Assembly (NCBI GenBank): GCA_022661535.1
Contig: JAKULF010000014.1
Span: 248,001 to 312,000, forward strand
DNA length: 64,000 bases
Reading direction: 5' to 3'
Source of the DNA: Eutypa lata
Lineage: Eukaryota; Ascomycota; Sordariomycetes; Xylariales; Diatrypaceae
In this document: piece after piece, positions 49,280-59,350 of the stretch
Layout: each line of letters opens with the position of its first letter
How positions within the stretch are numbered: the stretch's first letter is position 1
Position numbers and translations under genes: made by a program
Notes under the pieces: generated by a model
Database searches by the model: none
Seen by the model: only the letters and a program-made list of their open reading frames with translations
Told to the model about the DNA's origin: nothing

Positions 49280-50912
49280 TTAATTTAATATGGTGTCAAA
49301 ATGACCATCCGTCGTTTGAATCTTTTGTATAGGTAGGCTGTCGAGCTTACAGCGCCACTCTGGGGGCAGGGTCATCAGAATACCCCTGATCTGCCTCTGC
49401 CCCCCCTTGCCTATGAGCCAGATGTCTTCGTAGTCCAGCCAGAGCACCATAAAATGCGCAAATATTACCATCGCTCGCGGCCTTCTATCGGCGAGGAGCT
49501 GGATGTATTCCGTCGGGACGAAGACGGAAAACGCCGCCAGCCGCCTGACAATCGAGAATACCGGCTCACCCCTCTCAATTGCGCCTTGCACACTACAGGT
49601 GTAGGATATAGCCTTCTCGTACGCGGACCGCACCTCCTCATTCTCCAACTCGCGATCTTCCCTCGCCGCGGCGGAATGCCGGCCGGCCGGGTGGTCCAGG
49701 AGCCACTCCAGGCGGCTGCGATCGTACGTGGTGGTCTCCTCGTCGAGCAGGGCCGGCGGGCTGTTCAGGAAGGTCATGATCTGGTCGCCGTCCTCGGGGC
49801 TGACGAGGCTCGCGGCGCGCCGGAACATCTCGTCGGCGCCGCGGCCCATGTGCAGCCACTGGAGGGGCGGCTCCCACGGGTCCGGCGGGAGCGTCTGCAC
49901 GAGCGCCACCGAGTGCGACACGATCTTCAGGCTGGTGAAGGACACGTAGTCGGCGTTCCGGCTGCTCAGGCACGCCACGTCGCGCCGCTGCGCCTGGAAG
50001 CACATGGTCAGGTAGTGGGTCTGCAGCGCCATGAGCTGGTCCCGCTCGGCCTGCGACGAGCCGCCGCCGCCGCTCTTGTGCCACAGATGCAGCGCCGAGC
50101 TCGCTAGTATAATATGCAGCAGGGCGCCGCCGTCGCGGAGCGCCATCTCCGGCATCGCGTGCGTCCACAGCCGCACTATGGCCGGCGACTGCGGCGCCGG
50201 GAAGATCTGCGTCATCTCGGTCTGCTGGTTGTGGAAGAGGCGCAGCTCCCACAGACGCCGCTCGCGCGTCTCCGGGAGGTCGAAGTCATCCTCGGCGGTG
50301 GCGGTGGCGTTGTAGCTGCTGTTGCCCGAGGGCGACGGGCTCGGGTAGAAGGAGGAGGAGACGTTAAAGTTATTCGCCGACGGCCGAGCCGCCGCCGCCG
50401 CCGCCGGAGGAGGAGGAGCTACAGCTACTACCCCCGACCTCGGGCTGCTCTGCGGAGAGTGCGAGCACGTCGGGTCGCGCAATGCGCTGTGGTGCGGAAG
50501 CACCGGGACATCCTCCCTGTTGAAATTGCTCCCCGTTGATGCCGGGGAACTCGCAGAGGAAGAGGCGGTAGCGGCAGACCCCGCCGGCAGTAGCATTGCC
50601 GGCTTGGCATCCTCTGCTGTCGGAGGAGACGGAACGGCCTGGTTGGAATATATACATTCCTGCCGGTGGCGCGAGCAGCCTGAGCAGCTAGGGCGCTTTT
50701 CATCACACCTGAATACTTGGGGTAAGTTGTTTGCCTTCGTGGAAGGGAGACGATGACGTTACACAGGGCCGAGAGGGGGGCTAGTAGAGAGGGGGGGAAC
50801 TCATTTACTTAACGTGTCGCCTTTTACACAACAGACATCCGGTTCTCGACTTTTTATGGTATAGGCGCGGACCGCGACGTCGGCTCTCCTGCGTGTCAAT
50901 GGGCTCCATCAT
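49280..50912 (-). CDS. Zn2Cys6 binuclear cluster transcription factor, 2 exons
   Basis: Exons read 50912-50809 and 50708-49280 (510 residues). The DNA-binding domain is split by the intron: HKKSRTGCLLCKRRHVK joins CDEKRPSCSGCSRHRQEC. This gives C26-x2-C29-x6-C36-x6-C43-x2-C46-x6-C53, a complete zinc cluster that binds CGG-type half sites in the family. A disordered Ser/Ala/Asn-rich linker follows (about 65-165). The C-terminal regulatory region begins with ERRLWELRLFHNQQTEM and continues to MVLWLDYEDIWLIG, a layout shared with sterol-uptake-like (Upc2-type) fungal regulators. Target genes cannot be inferred. Start codons at 50912 and 50909 are adjacent. The segment 49680-50290 is extremely GC-rich at third positions. 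Confidence 0.9.
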
Positions 50913-52451
50913 CGCAGACCTCGGCCGTCATGGCGGGGGGATTATTCGTAGGAGGCGATCCGGCTTTTGAACTATCTAATTACTTCAATCCAAGAACTTG
51001 GGGATGGGGAAAGGTTTCCACATGTTGGGATTCAAGGGATTAGTTTTCTGGTAATTAATTAATTTTCTTTTTTGGCTTAGGAATTATTACTACGTACATA
51101 CTAGAACTATAATGGCGATGAAGCTGTGCAAGCCAGCTTTTAAGTAATCCGAACTAAACTGCATCAGGATGGCTAAGCTGATTCCAGGCAACTGGGTTCT
51201 GCGGTAAAGCAATGCAGCCCAGGTAGGCAGCTGGATACATACAAGCCTCAGTAGGGTCCAGTAGAGGTAAAAAAAGAAAAATACATACCAGGTAGTAGGC
51301 AGTCGAAGGAACAGGAGGGGAGGGGTGCAGCAGCCAGCGGCAGCAAGGACAAGGAGGCACTGCCGAACTCTGCCACGTCAACGCTATAATGTCAGAATAT
51401 ACTCAGTAACTATGGGCATGTGCGGATGTGGCTAGTAAGGTGATTATAAACGAAATCAAGCAGTATAATACCTACCATACCGAGCTATCTACCTGTCTAT
51501 CATGTCTATTCTCAGGAGTTCCACAACTTACACAACTAGATAGAGGATAGGGATACAAACTTGTACATCGGTCAAAATTACCTTCATTTATTATCTTAGG
51601 TAATGCACGATAGTTTACTTGAACCTGCATGCTGACTGCCGGACAAGCCAAAGATAGCGAATGGGAATACACAGATTCCGTCAATCGAGGTTGTATCACA
51701 AAGCCAATGAGGTTACGGCTGGATTGTCTCGTGTGGATCTTTGCTTGGTTGAAACCACCGTATCTGCAGCCCAAGATATATGGATACCTACTTGCTATAT
51801 AGTTACGCGTAAGCAAGTGAGAATATTATGGAAAGATACTTATAATCATATTAATAGGTATAGTGTAGATATAGAGATGATATTGAAGACATGAGTATGG
51901 TATGGTACCTTCAGGATGTTGAAGATATTGAATCTAAGTCAAAAACTAAGCTTCGTACCAGGTTACATATTCTCACGGATCGGTATAACTAACTACAGGG
52001 GTCTCTAAACCCCATAAGGCGTCGGCGTCGTCACTAATTAATGCGTTAACTTAGTGTTGCACCTGCGTCTAACAATTGTATCCCCCATGTTTTAAGTCGG
52101 CAGATGCCCCCACGATGACCGATGTGTCTGTCTACCTATATTGAAAAGTTGACGATTCATCATCCTCACCATCTACCTGCTGTTTCCATACATTGTGGAG
52201 TTTAACGTCAGCAAAAGGCGCTCATTTTGTCTTTTGACTAGGCAATTACTTACCTTTCACTCGGGACGATAGAATACGAAGATATGCCAGAGATTTAGTT
52301 GTTAAGATTAAAGCTTACTCAACCAACCGACTCCTTAACGTTACAGGACCCGCCGAACAAACTAATACACAATCATACAATCCTTCTATGCTCGCACGCG
52401 TAATACGGTCGCTCACTTAATCGAAAGGCCCATTGGGGCTATGCATTCGGA
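50913..52451. promoter_or_regulatory. Divergent intergenic region, Zn2Cys6 gene / mid1
   Basis: About 1.5 kb between outward-facing starts, presumably with both promoters and 5' UTRs. No coding exon was recognised. A short ATG-initiated frame (52441, ATGCATTCGG) overlaps the mid1 start out of frame. Confidence 0.45.
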
Positions 52452-54492
52452 ATGCAGCTCAGTCCATTGCAATCGCGGTTGGCGGCATCCTTAATGGCGA
52501 CCACTCTGCTACTTGTCGTATACCTATTTTTCTTTTTTCCACAGTTTGCGACAGCCACCGAACTCGATGGCGCAAGTCCCAACAACGTTGACGATAATGG
52601 CGGCTGGGTTAATGACCGGGCGGGGGACGATGTCGAATTTTCAGAAGAAACAATGAGCGCAATAGACGTGGGCGGTATAGAGTATGAGCCCGAGTTTGCT
52701 CTCTTCGATCGCAGCATCATCGGCAGGGCTCCGGCTGGCGTGACCGGCGTTACCAATAACGATCCACAATCCTCCAATATTCAACCAGGCCAGACGATGT
52801 ATTACGTTTTCGAAATGTCTTCTGTCGACGACACGGACACTTCAGGGTCAAGCCGGCTGCGTGAACTTCGAAGGGACTTCAATGGGTCGCAAACCGTACC
52901 AGAAGACGTGGAGGACCCCGCGAGTGGGAACACGGAGATTGTCCGTCGGCAAGAAGCAACGAGAACACTCTGGATATCAGCCAACACATGTCAGCAGCCT
53001 TCCCGTATCTCGCCAGACCAGACCACGATGGATCCTCCCCAACTAAGCCTTTTCGTCTCGAAGTCAAGCGATAACACCGAACCGGGGCCGGGTCAAGATG
53101 ACGTGGAATTCATTCCGTTCGATGAGGGCGCCGTGATGTTCAACACGGCCCTCTCCGAGGATGTGTATTTCAGCGTCCATGCGCCCGAGGTTTCATCTGA
53201 GTTTTTCAGCACTGCTCTCCCCTACAACTTCGAGATTGCCGCCTCTTACGACGAGTCATACCACACGGTAGCCGATAGTTCCGACTCGCAGTTGATCTGG
53301 GTCGACAGTGACGCGACGGGGGCATTGCTTACGACGCGGAACCTTACCAGCAGCCCCGACCAAGTTCTCAAGTCGAACCCTTACCTCCTGTTCGCGAATA
53401 ATAAAGAGGACTTGCGGATAAATGGGCTACATAGTTCATATTGCGGTTTGAATAATGTGGCACAAATCCGGGTACCACAAAACGGATTGAGTGGCCAGAT
53501 CACTACGGGACTGAAGCAAGGTGGACAGGGAAACCTGACGAAACAGGAATTCTACGTGGGCGGTCTCAATGCTAGCTCTGAATATGTGGCCATCTTGGTT
53601 CGCAACCCGGACACAACCAGTAGTAGTACAACGATTAAAAAACGAAATGGTCCCGGCGGTGGTGGTGTCGTATTCAGTCAAACAGAATTGAGCACAAAAC
53701 CACGTGAGTCCCTTCTTCCACGAACACTTCCCACAACTCAAATTACCGACTGGACAGACTTGGGCTAACTTTACTACGTGAAACATAGTGGGCGCATGCC
53801 GAGTGATTTTCAACCTCACACTGTGCGACGAGACGCAGTACGCCGTGCCGGCCAACGCGGAGCTCTTCCCCGAGGTGACGGACCTCGAGCGGTTCTACGA
53901 CGACTACACGCGGGAGATGTACGGCAACTTCGAGAAGTCGCTGCAGCAGGTGCAGTGCGAGGCGCCGTCGGAGAACCGGTACTCGCTGGTGAAGACGTGC
54001 GACGACTGCCGGACGGCGTACAAGAACTGGCTGTGCTCGGTGGCGGTGCCGCGGTGCGAGGACTTCTCGCAGCCCGACCGCCCCTACCTGCAGCCGCGGA
54101 ACATCAACGACGCCTTCCCGGACGGGACGCGCGTCTCCGAGGCGCTCCGCGCCGAGCACGGCGACGAGACCGCCTGGACCTCGTCCCGGAACCCCCTCAT
54201 CGACGACAAGGTCCAGCCGGGCCCCTACAAGGAGGTCCTCCCCTGCGACGACGTCTGCTACCAGCTCGTCCAGAGCTGCCCCGCCGCCCTCGGCTTCAAC
54301 TGCCCCCTGCGCGGCAGCCTCGGCTTCAACGTCACCTACGGCCTGCGCGAGGGGGAGGGCGACGGCGTCTCCTGCAACTATCCCGGATCCGCGCACTACC
54401 CTTCTGCGGCGTCCGATCGGCAGCGGCAGCCTGTCTCGTGGCTCTTGTTGGCGGGAGTTCTGTGTGCTGTTTTGACGACCTTTGGAGCTTAA
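52452..54492 (+). CDS. mid1: Mid1, regulatory subunit of the Cch1-Mid1 calcium channel, 2 exons
   Basis: Exons read 52452-53703 and 53789-54492 (651 residues). Mid1/Ehs1 is a plasma-membrane and ER glycoprotein required with Cch1 for calcium entry under mating, stress or mechanical stimulus. A signal peptide occupies about residues 1-36 (LMATTLLLVVYLFFFFPQF). The extracellular body has several N-glycosylation sites (NGS, NLT, NAS). The second exon encodes the diagnostic Cys-rich domain with twelve Cys before the tail, including KTCDDCRTAYKNWLCSVAVPRC and LPCDDVCYQLVQSCPAALGFNCP. The last 18 residues are hydrophobic (SWLLLAGVLCAVLTTFGA), which suggests a GPI signal or tail anchor. The second exon is far richer in GC3 than the first. 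Confidence 0.93.
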
Positions 54493-54566
54493 TATAAAAA
54501 AAGGACTACATATATGCACTTAACTAAACTACATAACTACTTGATTTAGCTTAATGGGCGTTAGGG

Positions 54567-54590
54567 TTTGTTTGTTTGTTTGTTTGTTTG
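54567..54590. repeat. (TTTG)6 microsatellite
   Basis: Six perfect TTTG units about 75 bp downstream of the mid1 stop codon. Confidence 0.9.
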
Positions 54591-55251
54591 TTTCTTCTTC
54601 TAGAACCATTCGAGGGCGGGCGGCGTCGGATCCCTTCTGCATTTTATGTGGCTTACGTACGTACGCGGTGGTAGTATATTTATAGAGACAGCAAAAGAAG
54701 CAAGCGACTTGAGACTTGGGACTTGAGAAACCTCAACTAGGTGGTTGGCATATATTGGCGTTCCCAAGGAATATATTTTTCTAGATGTTAAGACTACTTA
54801 CTACCTACGGTCATACGATGTATACATAGGGTAACTAATGTAGTTCCAGGAGTAATTACCTACTTAGGTATGTGACCATATAGCGATGACTACAAGCATG
54901 ACTCACGATGATGCAAAAGAGGACAGCAATCGTTTCTTCGTTGCCACACGTAGTCATTCTTGTCTGTGTAATTGCGTGTCTGATAGGCAGTGGCTATGCT
55001 TTCTTAAAGGACACCTGTATTCCTTATGACTACCTAGGCACCTAGGTGGGTAGGTAGGTAGGTTCGAGGTTCTCTTTCAACACGTCTACAGCATGTTTTC
55101 CATACGCTATTTCAACTACAAAATAGTATATTCTGCTCGTGACAGAAACCGAGAGTAGACCTTTAATGCATAGGTATCACAGGTATATAGAGTAGTACGT
55201 ATTGTACAGTCAGAGGATCAGTTCAATATAAGTTATAACAATAAGAAGAAA

Positions 55252-55266
55252 GGGGGGGGGGGGGGG
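55252..55266. repeat. Poly-G tract (15 nt)
   Basis: Fifteen consecutive G in intergenic DNA upstream of ysy6. Confidence 0.9.
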
Positions 55267-55856
55267 ATAATTCCATCTACATACATTACATATGTAGGGA
55301 AATATGTCTTCGTATTACCTAAATCCAAGCTCAACAGCTCGTTGGTTACTCCGTATTAGATTCACTTTAATCCAATCGGGACCGTCGAATGTTAAAGCTA
55401 AAAGCTACCTAAGTACCTAATCGAGGAAAGCCTGCGCCGGGTAGAGGGTCGGAGCTCCACTAAAATCGGCAGGTCCCTTGGGGGAATCTCGCATTGCAGA
55501 CACATGTCCTATTAACTTATCTAGAGTAAGTAACTATCGATTTCGTGAGAGCAGCATAGCTCCGAATTGACTAATCAATCATATATCTGTTCACTCTCTT
55601 TCTTCTCTCCCGGATATCTGTCCGTTGCTTACCTGCCTACCTACCTGCCTGCCGGTTTGAATCTCTAACAGGTTCTTATCGTTTCTCCTGGTTTTAATAT
55701 AAAGCCTCGACTGCATATCTATCACGCGTTTAATTAATTGCAGATCGGACAGAAAAGAGCATATCTACCTACCTACCTACTCACCTACCTAATATCGCTA
55801 CACCTTAAGCTACACCTTTCCACACCTTTACCCGAACATACCTCCAAACCTTCACA

Positions 55857-56269
55857 ATGGTACGTTTTGTGTGTGTTTTTCAACTAGCTATCCATCCTTC
55901 GGGTAGACTGGCTACTCGTAATCCCTAGCCTCTGTGGCTTCCCCCCCCCCTCTTCTTCTTCTTCTAACTATAAGCTATGTACAGGCGCAAACTCTAGAGC
56001 AGCGGAGGCGGAACGCCAAGTTCACGAAGGACCAGGACGCGCGCCGAGGGAAGTCCGAGACGGAGATCAAGAAGCGGACGAAGGACGTGGCCAAGTCTCC
56101 CATCTCGCCCTTCTGGCTTGGTAAGTTCTTTCTCTGTCCCCCGCCCCTCTCTCTCTCCCCCGGCCTGGCTGGAGTCAGTAAGCTAACAAAGTATTTTCAA
56201 GGCATCTTCGCCTTCATCGTCTTCGGTGGCCTGGTGTTCGAGATCATCTCGCGCGTCTTCTTCCGATAG
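55857..56269 (+). CDS. ysy6: Ysy6/RAMP4 (SERP1) stress-associated ER protein, 3 exons
   Basis: Exons read 55857-55859, 55985-56120 and 56202-56269 (68 residues). RAMP4/SERP1 is a tail-anchored protein bound to the Sec61 translocon that stabilises nascent membrane proteins under stress. The sequence begins AQTLEQRRRNAKFTKDQDARRG after Met1, then SETEIKKRTKDVAKSPISPFW, the family's ribosome-facing basic region. One C-terminal membrane helix (IFAFIVFGGLVFEIISRVFF) ends the protein. The first coding exon is only the ATG, followed directly by a GTACGT donor. The mature length matches the family's usual 60-75 residues. Confidence 0.93.
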
Positions 56270-57164
56270 AACCCCCCCGATAAAAACAAACAGCGTTGAT
56301 ACTATGGGAGGAAAAGGGGGGCAAACCCTCATGGAGCTACAACGACAACGACAACAAACCGAAAAATCAAAAATCAATATATGAGGTCAACATGCGGGTT
56401 TTAGGATGTCCGAGTGATCGACACATGTACCGGTCAAGGGGGAAGGTAACTCTTAAAAGGGGGTAGGGGATCGTATGCAAAGGGTCTGGGTGCGGGTGCA
56501 GTGCGTCGTCGTGGGTATTGCGATGGGATGGAATTATATATGTATACTCAGCCCCCTTCCCGTTGCGAGGTTTCGGGCATTTTATCGTTGCAGAGCTAGG
56601 CGTTTTTTATTCTTATTGAAAGGACCATCGTGGAAAAACCAATTCTTGCTACACTCATAGGCAGGGCAGAAGCCAACTCTAGGCGTGTTTTACTATTTCG
56701 GTACCCAAGGGTGATAATCAATTCGAAGCCTTTGTGGCAGCTATATAGCCACATATCTATGCACGTAGTTAACTACTCCCGGGCTGGTCCACCAGAGCTT
56801 TGCTCCGGAATTTGGGGCGGCTTCGAACGTATTTACCTATGGTGTGTTCTCGACGATATAAGAGTATAAAGGCCTTGTACGTCTCTTTTGATGTCACCGG
56901 TAACACTTATACACACGTTGAGGTGTTTCTAAAGCATAATTCTCTAGAGTAAAGCGTACTTGGAAAGCTACATAAGACAGGCGGTTTACCAGCACCTTAA
57001 GTGCTCTCAGAATAGCAGCAGCAGCAAAAATCCATTACATACCTAGCAGGATGGTATAACTCGACCACCTATCCATTTTTCCATGTGCCCTTAACGCCGA
57101 ATCAACTCAAAAATTACATGTAGCGAACGAAGCCTTCTCGAAGTACCCAGCTAACTTGGTTTGA
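56270..57164. other. Convergent intergenic region
   Basis: About 0.9 kb between the 3' ends of ysy6 and the SMAP-domain gene. No coding exon was seen. Confidence 0.6.
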
Positions 57165-58660
57165 TTAAGCACCGAGCCCCCTTCTGTGGCCTTGGTTCTC
57201 ATTCTTCATCTTCATCCCCACGTCGAACTGACGCTCCAGTTCGTGCTGCATGGTATAAATGTCAGACTTCGACCGGGACTGGGCGCTGCTGTTGTTATTG
57301 TTGCTGTTGTTGCTACTGCCGCTGGGCGCAGCTGCATTGGCTTTCATAGCCCCCAGAAGTCTCATAAACTTATCCTTCCGCTTGTCGCCACCTTCCAGGG
57401 ATTGGACGTTCCACTGCTCCGCGGCGTCGGCGTCCGCTTCGGCCTTCTGCGGTGCAGCAGCCGGCGCGGGCTCCTCAACCTTGTCCTGTTTGCTCTTCTT
57501 CTTTTTCTTCTTGTCTCTGGGCGCCTCTGCATCATCCGCTTCTTCGTCTACTGCGGCCTCTTCTCGCTTCCGCTTCTTGTCAGCCTTCTTCTCCTTCCGA
57601 GCTTTCTTCTCGTCTTCTTCATCTTCCTCCTCGACTTCGGCATGCTTGGATTTCTTCTTTTTCTTGTCTTTGCTCTTCTTAGGCGTCTCCTCGGGCTCCT
57701 CTTCCTTAACAACCGGTGCTACAGTCTCGGGATCAGCATTATCCATGGCCTCGTCCTCGTCGGAATCAGAACTCGCTGACGAGTCGGAGCTTGTATCGTC
57801 ATCATTTGCTAGAGCTTTCGTGCTATTAGTTGTAGCCTCCCGCTGCGCCTTCTTCTCTGCGTTCTTTGCCCGCTTCTTCTCCTTGCTCGCCTCTACGTGG
57901 AGCCCCGATGAGGTGATGGAGGGACCGAGCTCCTCGTTCATGATCTCCTTGAGCGCTTTCTCACGGAGCTTCTTGTCCTTCCGCCGTTTTCGGCTATCTT
58001 CCTGTTCCGCATAAGCGTTCGCTGCAGTAGAAGTGTTTCCGTTCGAACCTGTAGTACCATTGCTGGATGAAGGCCCATCGAGTGGTATGTAGTCCTCATT
58101 ATCGGAATCGGCTGCCATCTCGTCGATCTCACGAGACAGCTTAGTGCTTTCATGATCTTCCTTCTAGTATCCAAGTTAGTAGGCGAAGCTGGTAACTATA
58201 GGCGCCAGAAAGGAGGGCTTACAGCTTTCATCTCATCGAGCAAGTCGGCCCGAGCCCTGGCCTTTGCCGCCTCTGCCATCAACTTGACGGCTTGTGCCTC
58301 GAGCTTATCGGCACGTTGGCGTAGTCTCTTCCGTCGCTTCTCCTGCTTGTGGGGGCGATTGGCGAGCTTCTTTTGTTTATCTAGGGCCTTGCGCTCGGGG
58401 TTCCATTTAGCAGCACGTTGGACGTTCGCCTTTCGCGCTTGCTTAGCTTCGGATTTCGCATGGCGCTTCTCTCTACGGGCATCGGCGCGCGCAACCCGCT
58501 GTTCTTGCTGTCTCGTGAGTTTGGCCTCTATGGATTGGTTAATATATCGTGTTGCCAGGGGAATATGCGACGGGCCAGAATATATCTATCTACCTTTAGC
58601 TTCTGCCTCTTTGCGAAGCTGAGCTGGGTCCAGCTTCTTCCACGGCCCCTCACTCTCCAT
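57165..58660 (-). CDS. Lysine-rich coiled-coil protein with C-terminal SMAP (KNOP1-like) domain, 3 exons
   Basis: Exons read 58660-58594, 58527-58223 and 58163-57165 (456 residues). The N-terminus MESEGPWKKLDPAQLRKEAEAK leads into a long basic helix (RQQEQRVARADARREKRHAK), predicted coiled coil. The middle alternates Lys/Arg blocks (KKSKDKKKKKSKH) with Glu/Asp runs, a nucleolar type of composition. The end holds KDKFMRLLGAMK and, after a Ser/Asn spacer, ELERQFDVGMKMKNENQGHRRGLGA. These match the two halves of the SMAP domain found in C11orf58 and at the C-terminus of the nucleolar protein KNOP1. A nucleolar or ribosome-biogenesis role is inferred only from composition and domain. Confidence 0.85.
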
Positions 58661-59350
58661 GTTTAATGATGGCTGGCGACAGAAATGTAGAAGGATTCCA
58701 ATTGATGATACAATTTCGGGTAACGAAATACGGGTTGTCAACTTGAATATAAGGTAGCTATGATGCTATAATTGCTTCCTACGTCCAAAGTAATCGGGTT
58801 CGTTGGTCGGAAAGAAAATGGAAAAAAGCCGATAAATGCAAGAGAACCCCCCGACCTGCAGTGATTGTAACTTTTTTTTCTTGGTGGAGCCGGGATTTTG
58901 GTGTTCTGCCAAACAGAAGACCAAAGGCGGTGACCGTAATGGGTAGCTTGTACAGAGTACTACTAGCCCTTTGCACTTGCTATCTATTTATAGGCTAGCA
59001 GAGGGGTATATACTGGTATACTCTACTTAATGACAAGCCACCCCCACTTGACCACTTCAACCTACCTAGCGGTCTAGCCGCTTACCCGCTATTGACATAC
59101 CGAACAGGGATATATCGGCTGTCCAGCTCGTATAATTTAGGTAATGCTTCACAACCTGTCCGCCTATTGAGTGCACCATATAGTTCTCCGCAAATCCTTT
59201 ACATACTGTACCTAATGTTATGAATGATATGGAGTATTTGATGCAGCTTTGTTCTGCTCATCCTCCATCCAACTTGAGAAGAGGAGTTTTGTTCCCTTTC
59301 AAAGGGTTACCACAAACATAGACAGACCTAACGAACGACCAACACCTATA
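58661..59350. promoter_or_regulatory. Divergent intergenic region, SMAP-domain gene / rcy1
   Basis: About 0.7 kb between outward-facing starts. An ATG in frame with rcy1 at 59249 would extend that protein by 34 residues, but the extension lacks family resemblance. No regulatory motif was assigned. Confidence 0.45.

Larger units (their letters stand above)
54493..55856. other. Intergenic region between mid1 and ysy6
   Basis: It contains a (TTTG)6 run at 54567-54590 and a 15-nt G run at 55252-55266. The 150 bases before the ysy6 start are pyrimidine-rich, with CTACCTACC repeats. This stretch should include the ysy6 promoter and 5' UTR. No exon was recognised. Confidence 0.55.

Noticed and set aside
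49454..50107. 217-codon plus-strand frame opposite the Zn2Cys6 gene
   Set aside because: Antisense of a GC3-saturated block, Arg/Ala/His-rich, no domain.
53743..54519. 258-codon minus-strand frame opposite mid1 exon 2
   Set aside because: Antisense shadow; the sense strand encodes the Mid1 Cys-rich domain.
57259..58014. 251-codon plus-strand Leu/Phe/Ser-rich frame that looks like a membrane protein
   Set aside because: It is the complement of Lys/Glu/Asp codons of the SMAP-domain gene; apparent hydrophobicity is an artefact.
59249..59350. Upstream in-frame ATG of rcy1
   Set aside because: The extra 34 residues lack family resemblance; MSNFRRQ at 59351 fits fungal recyclins better.
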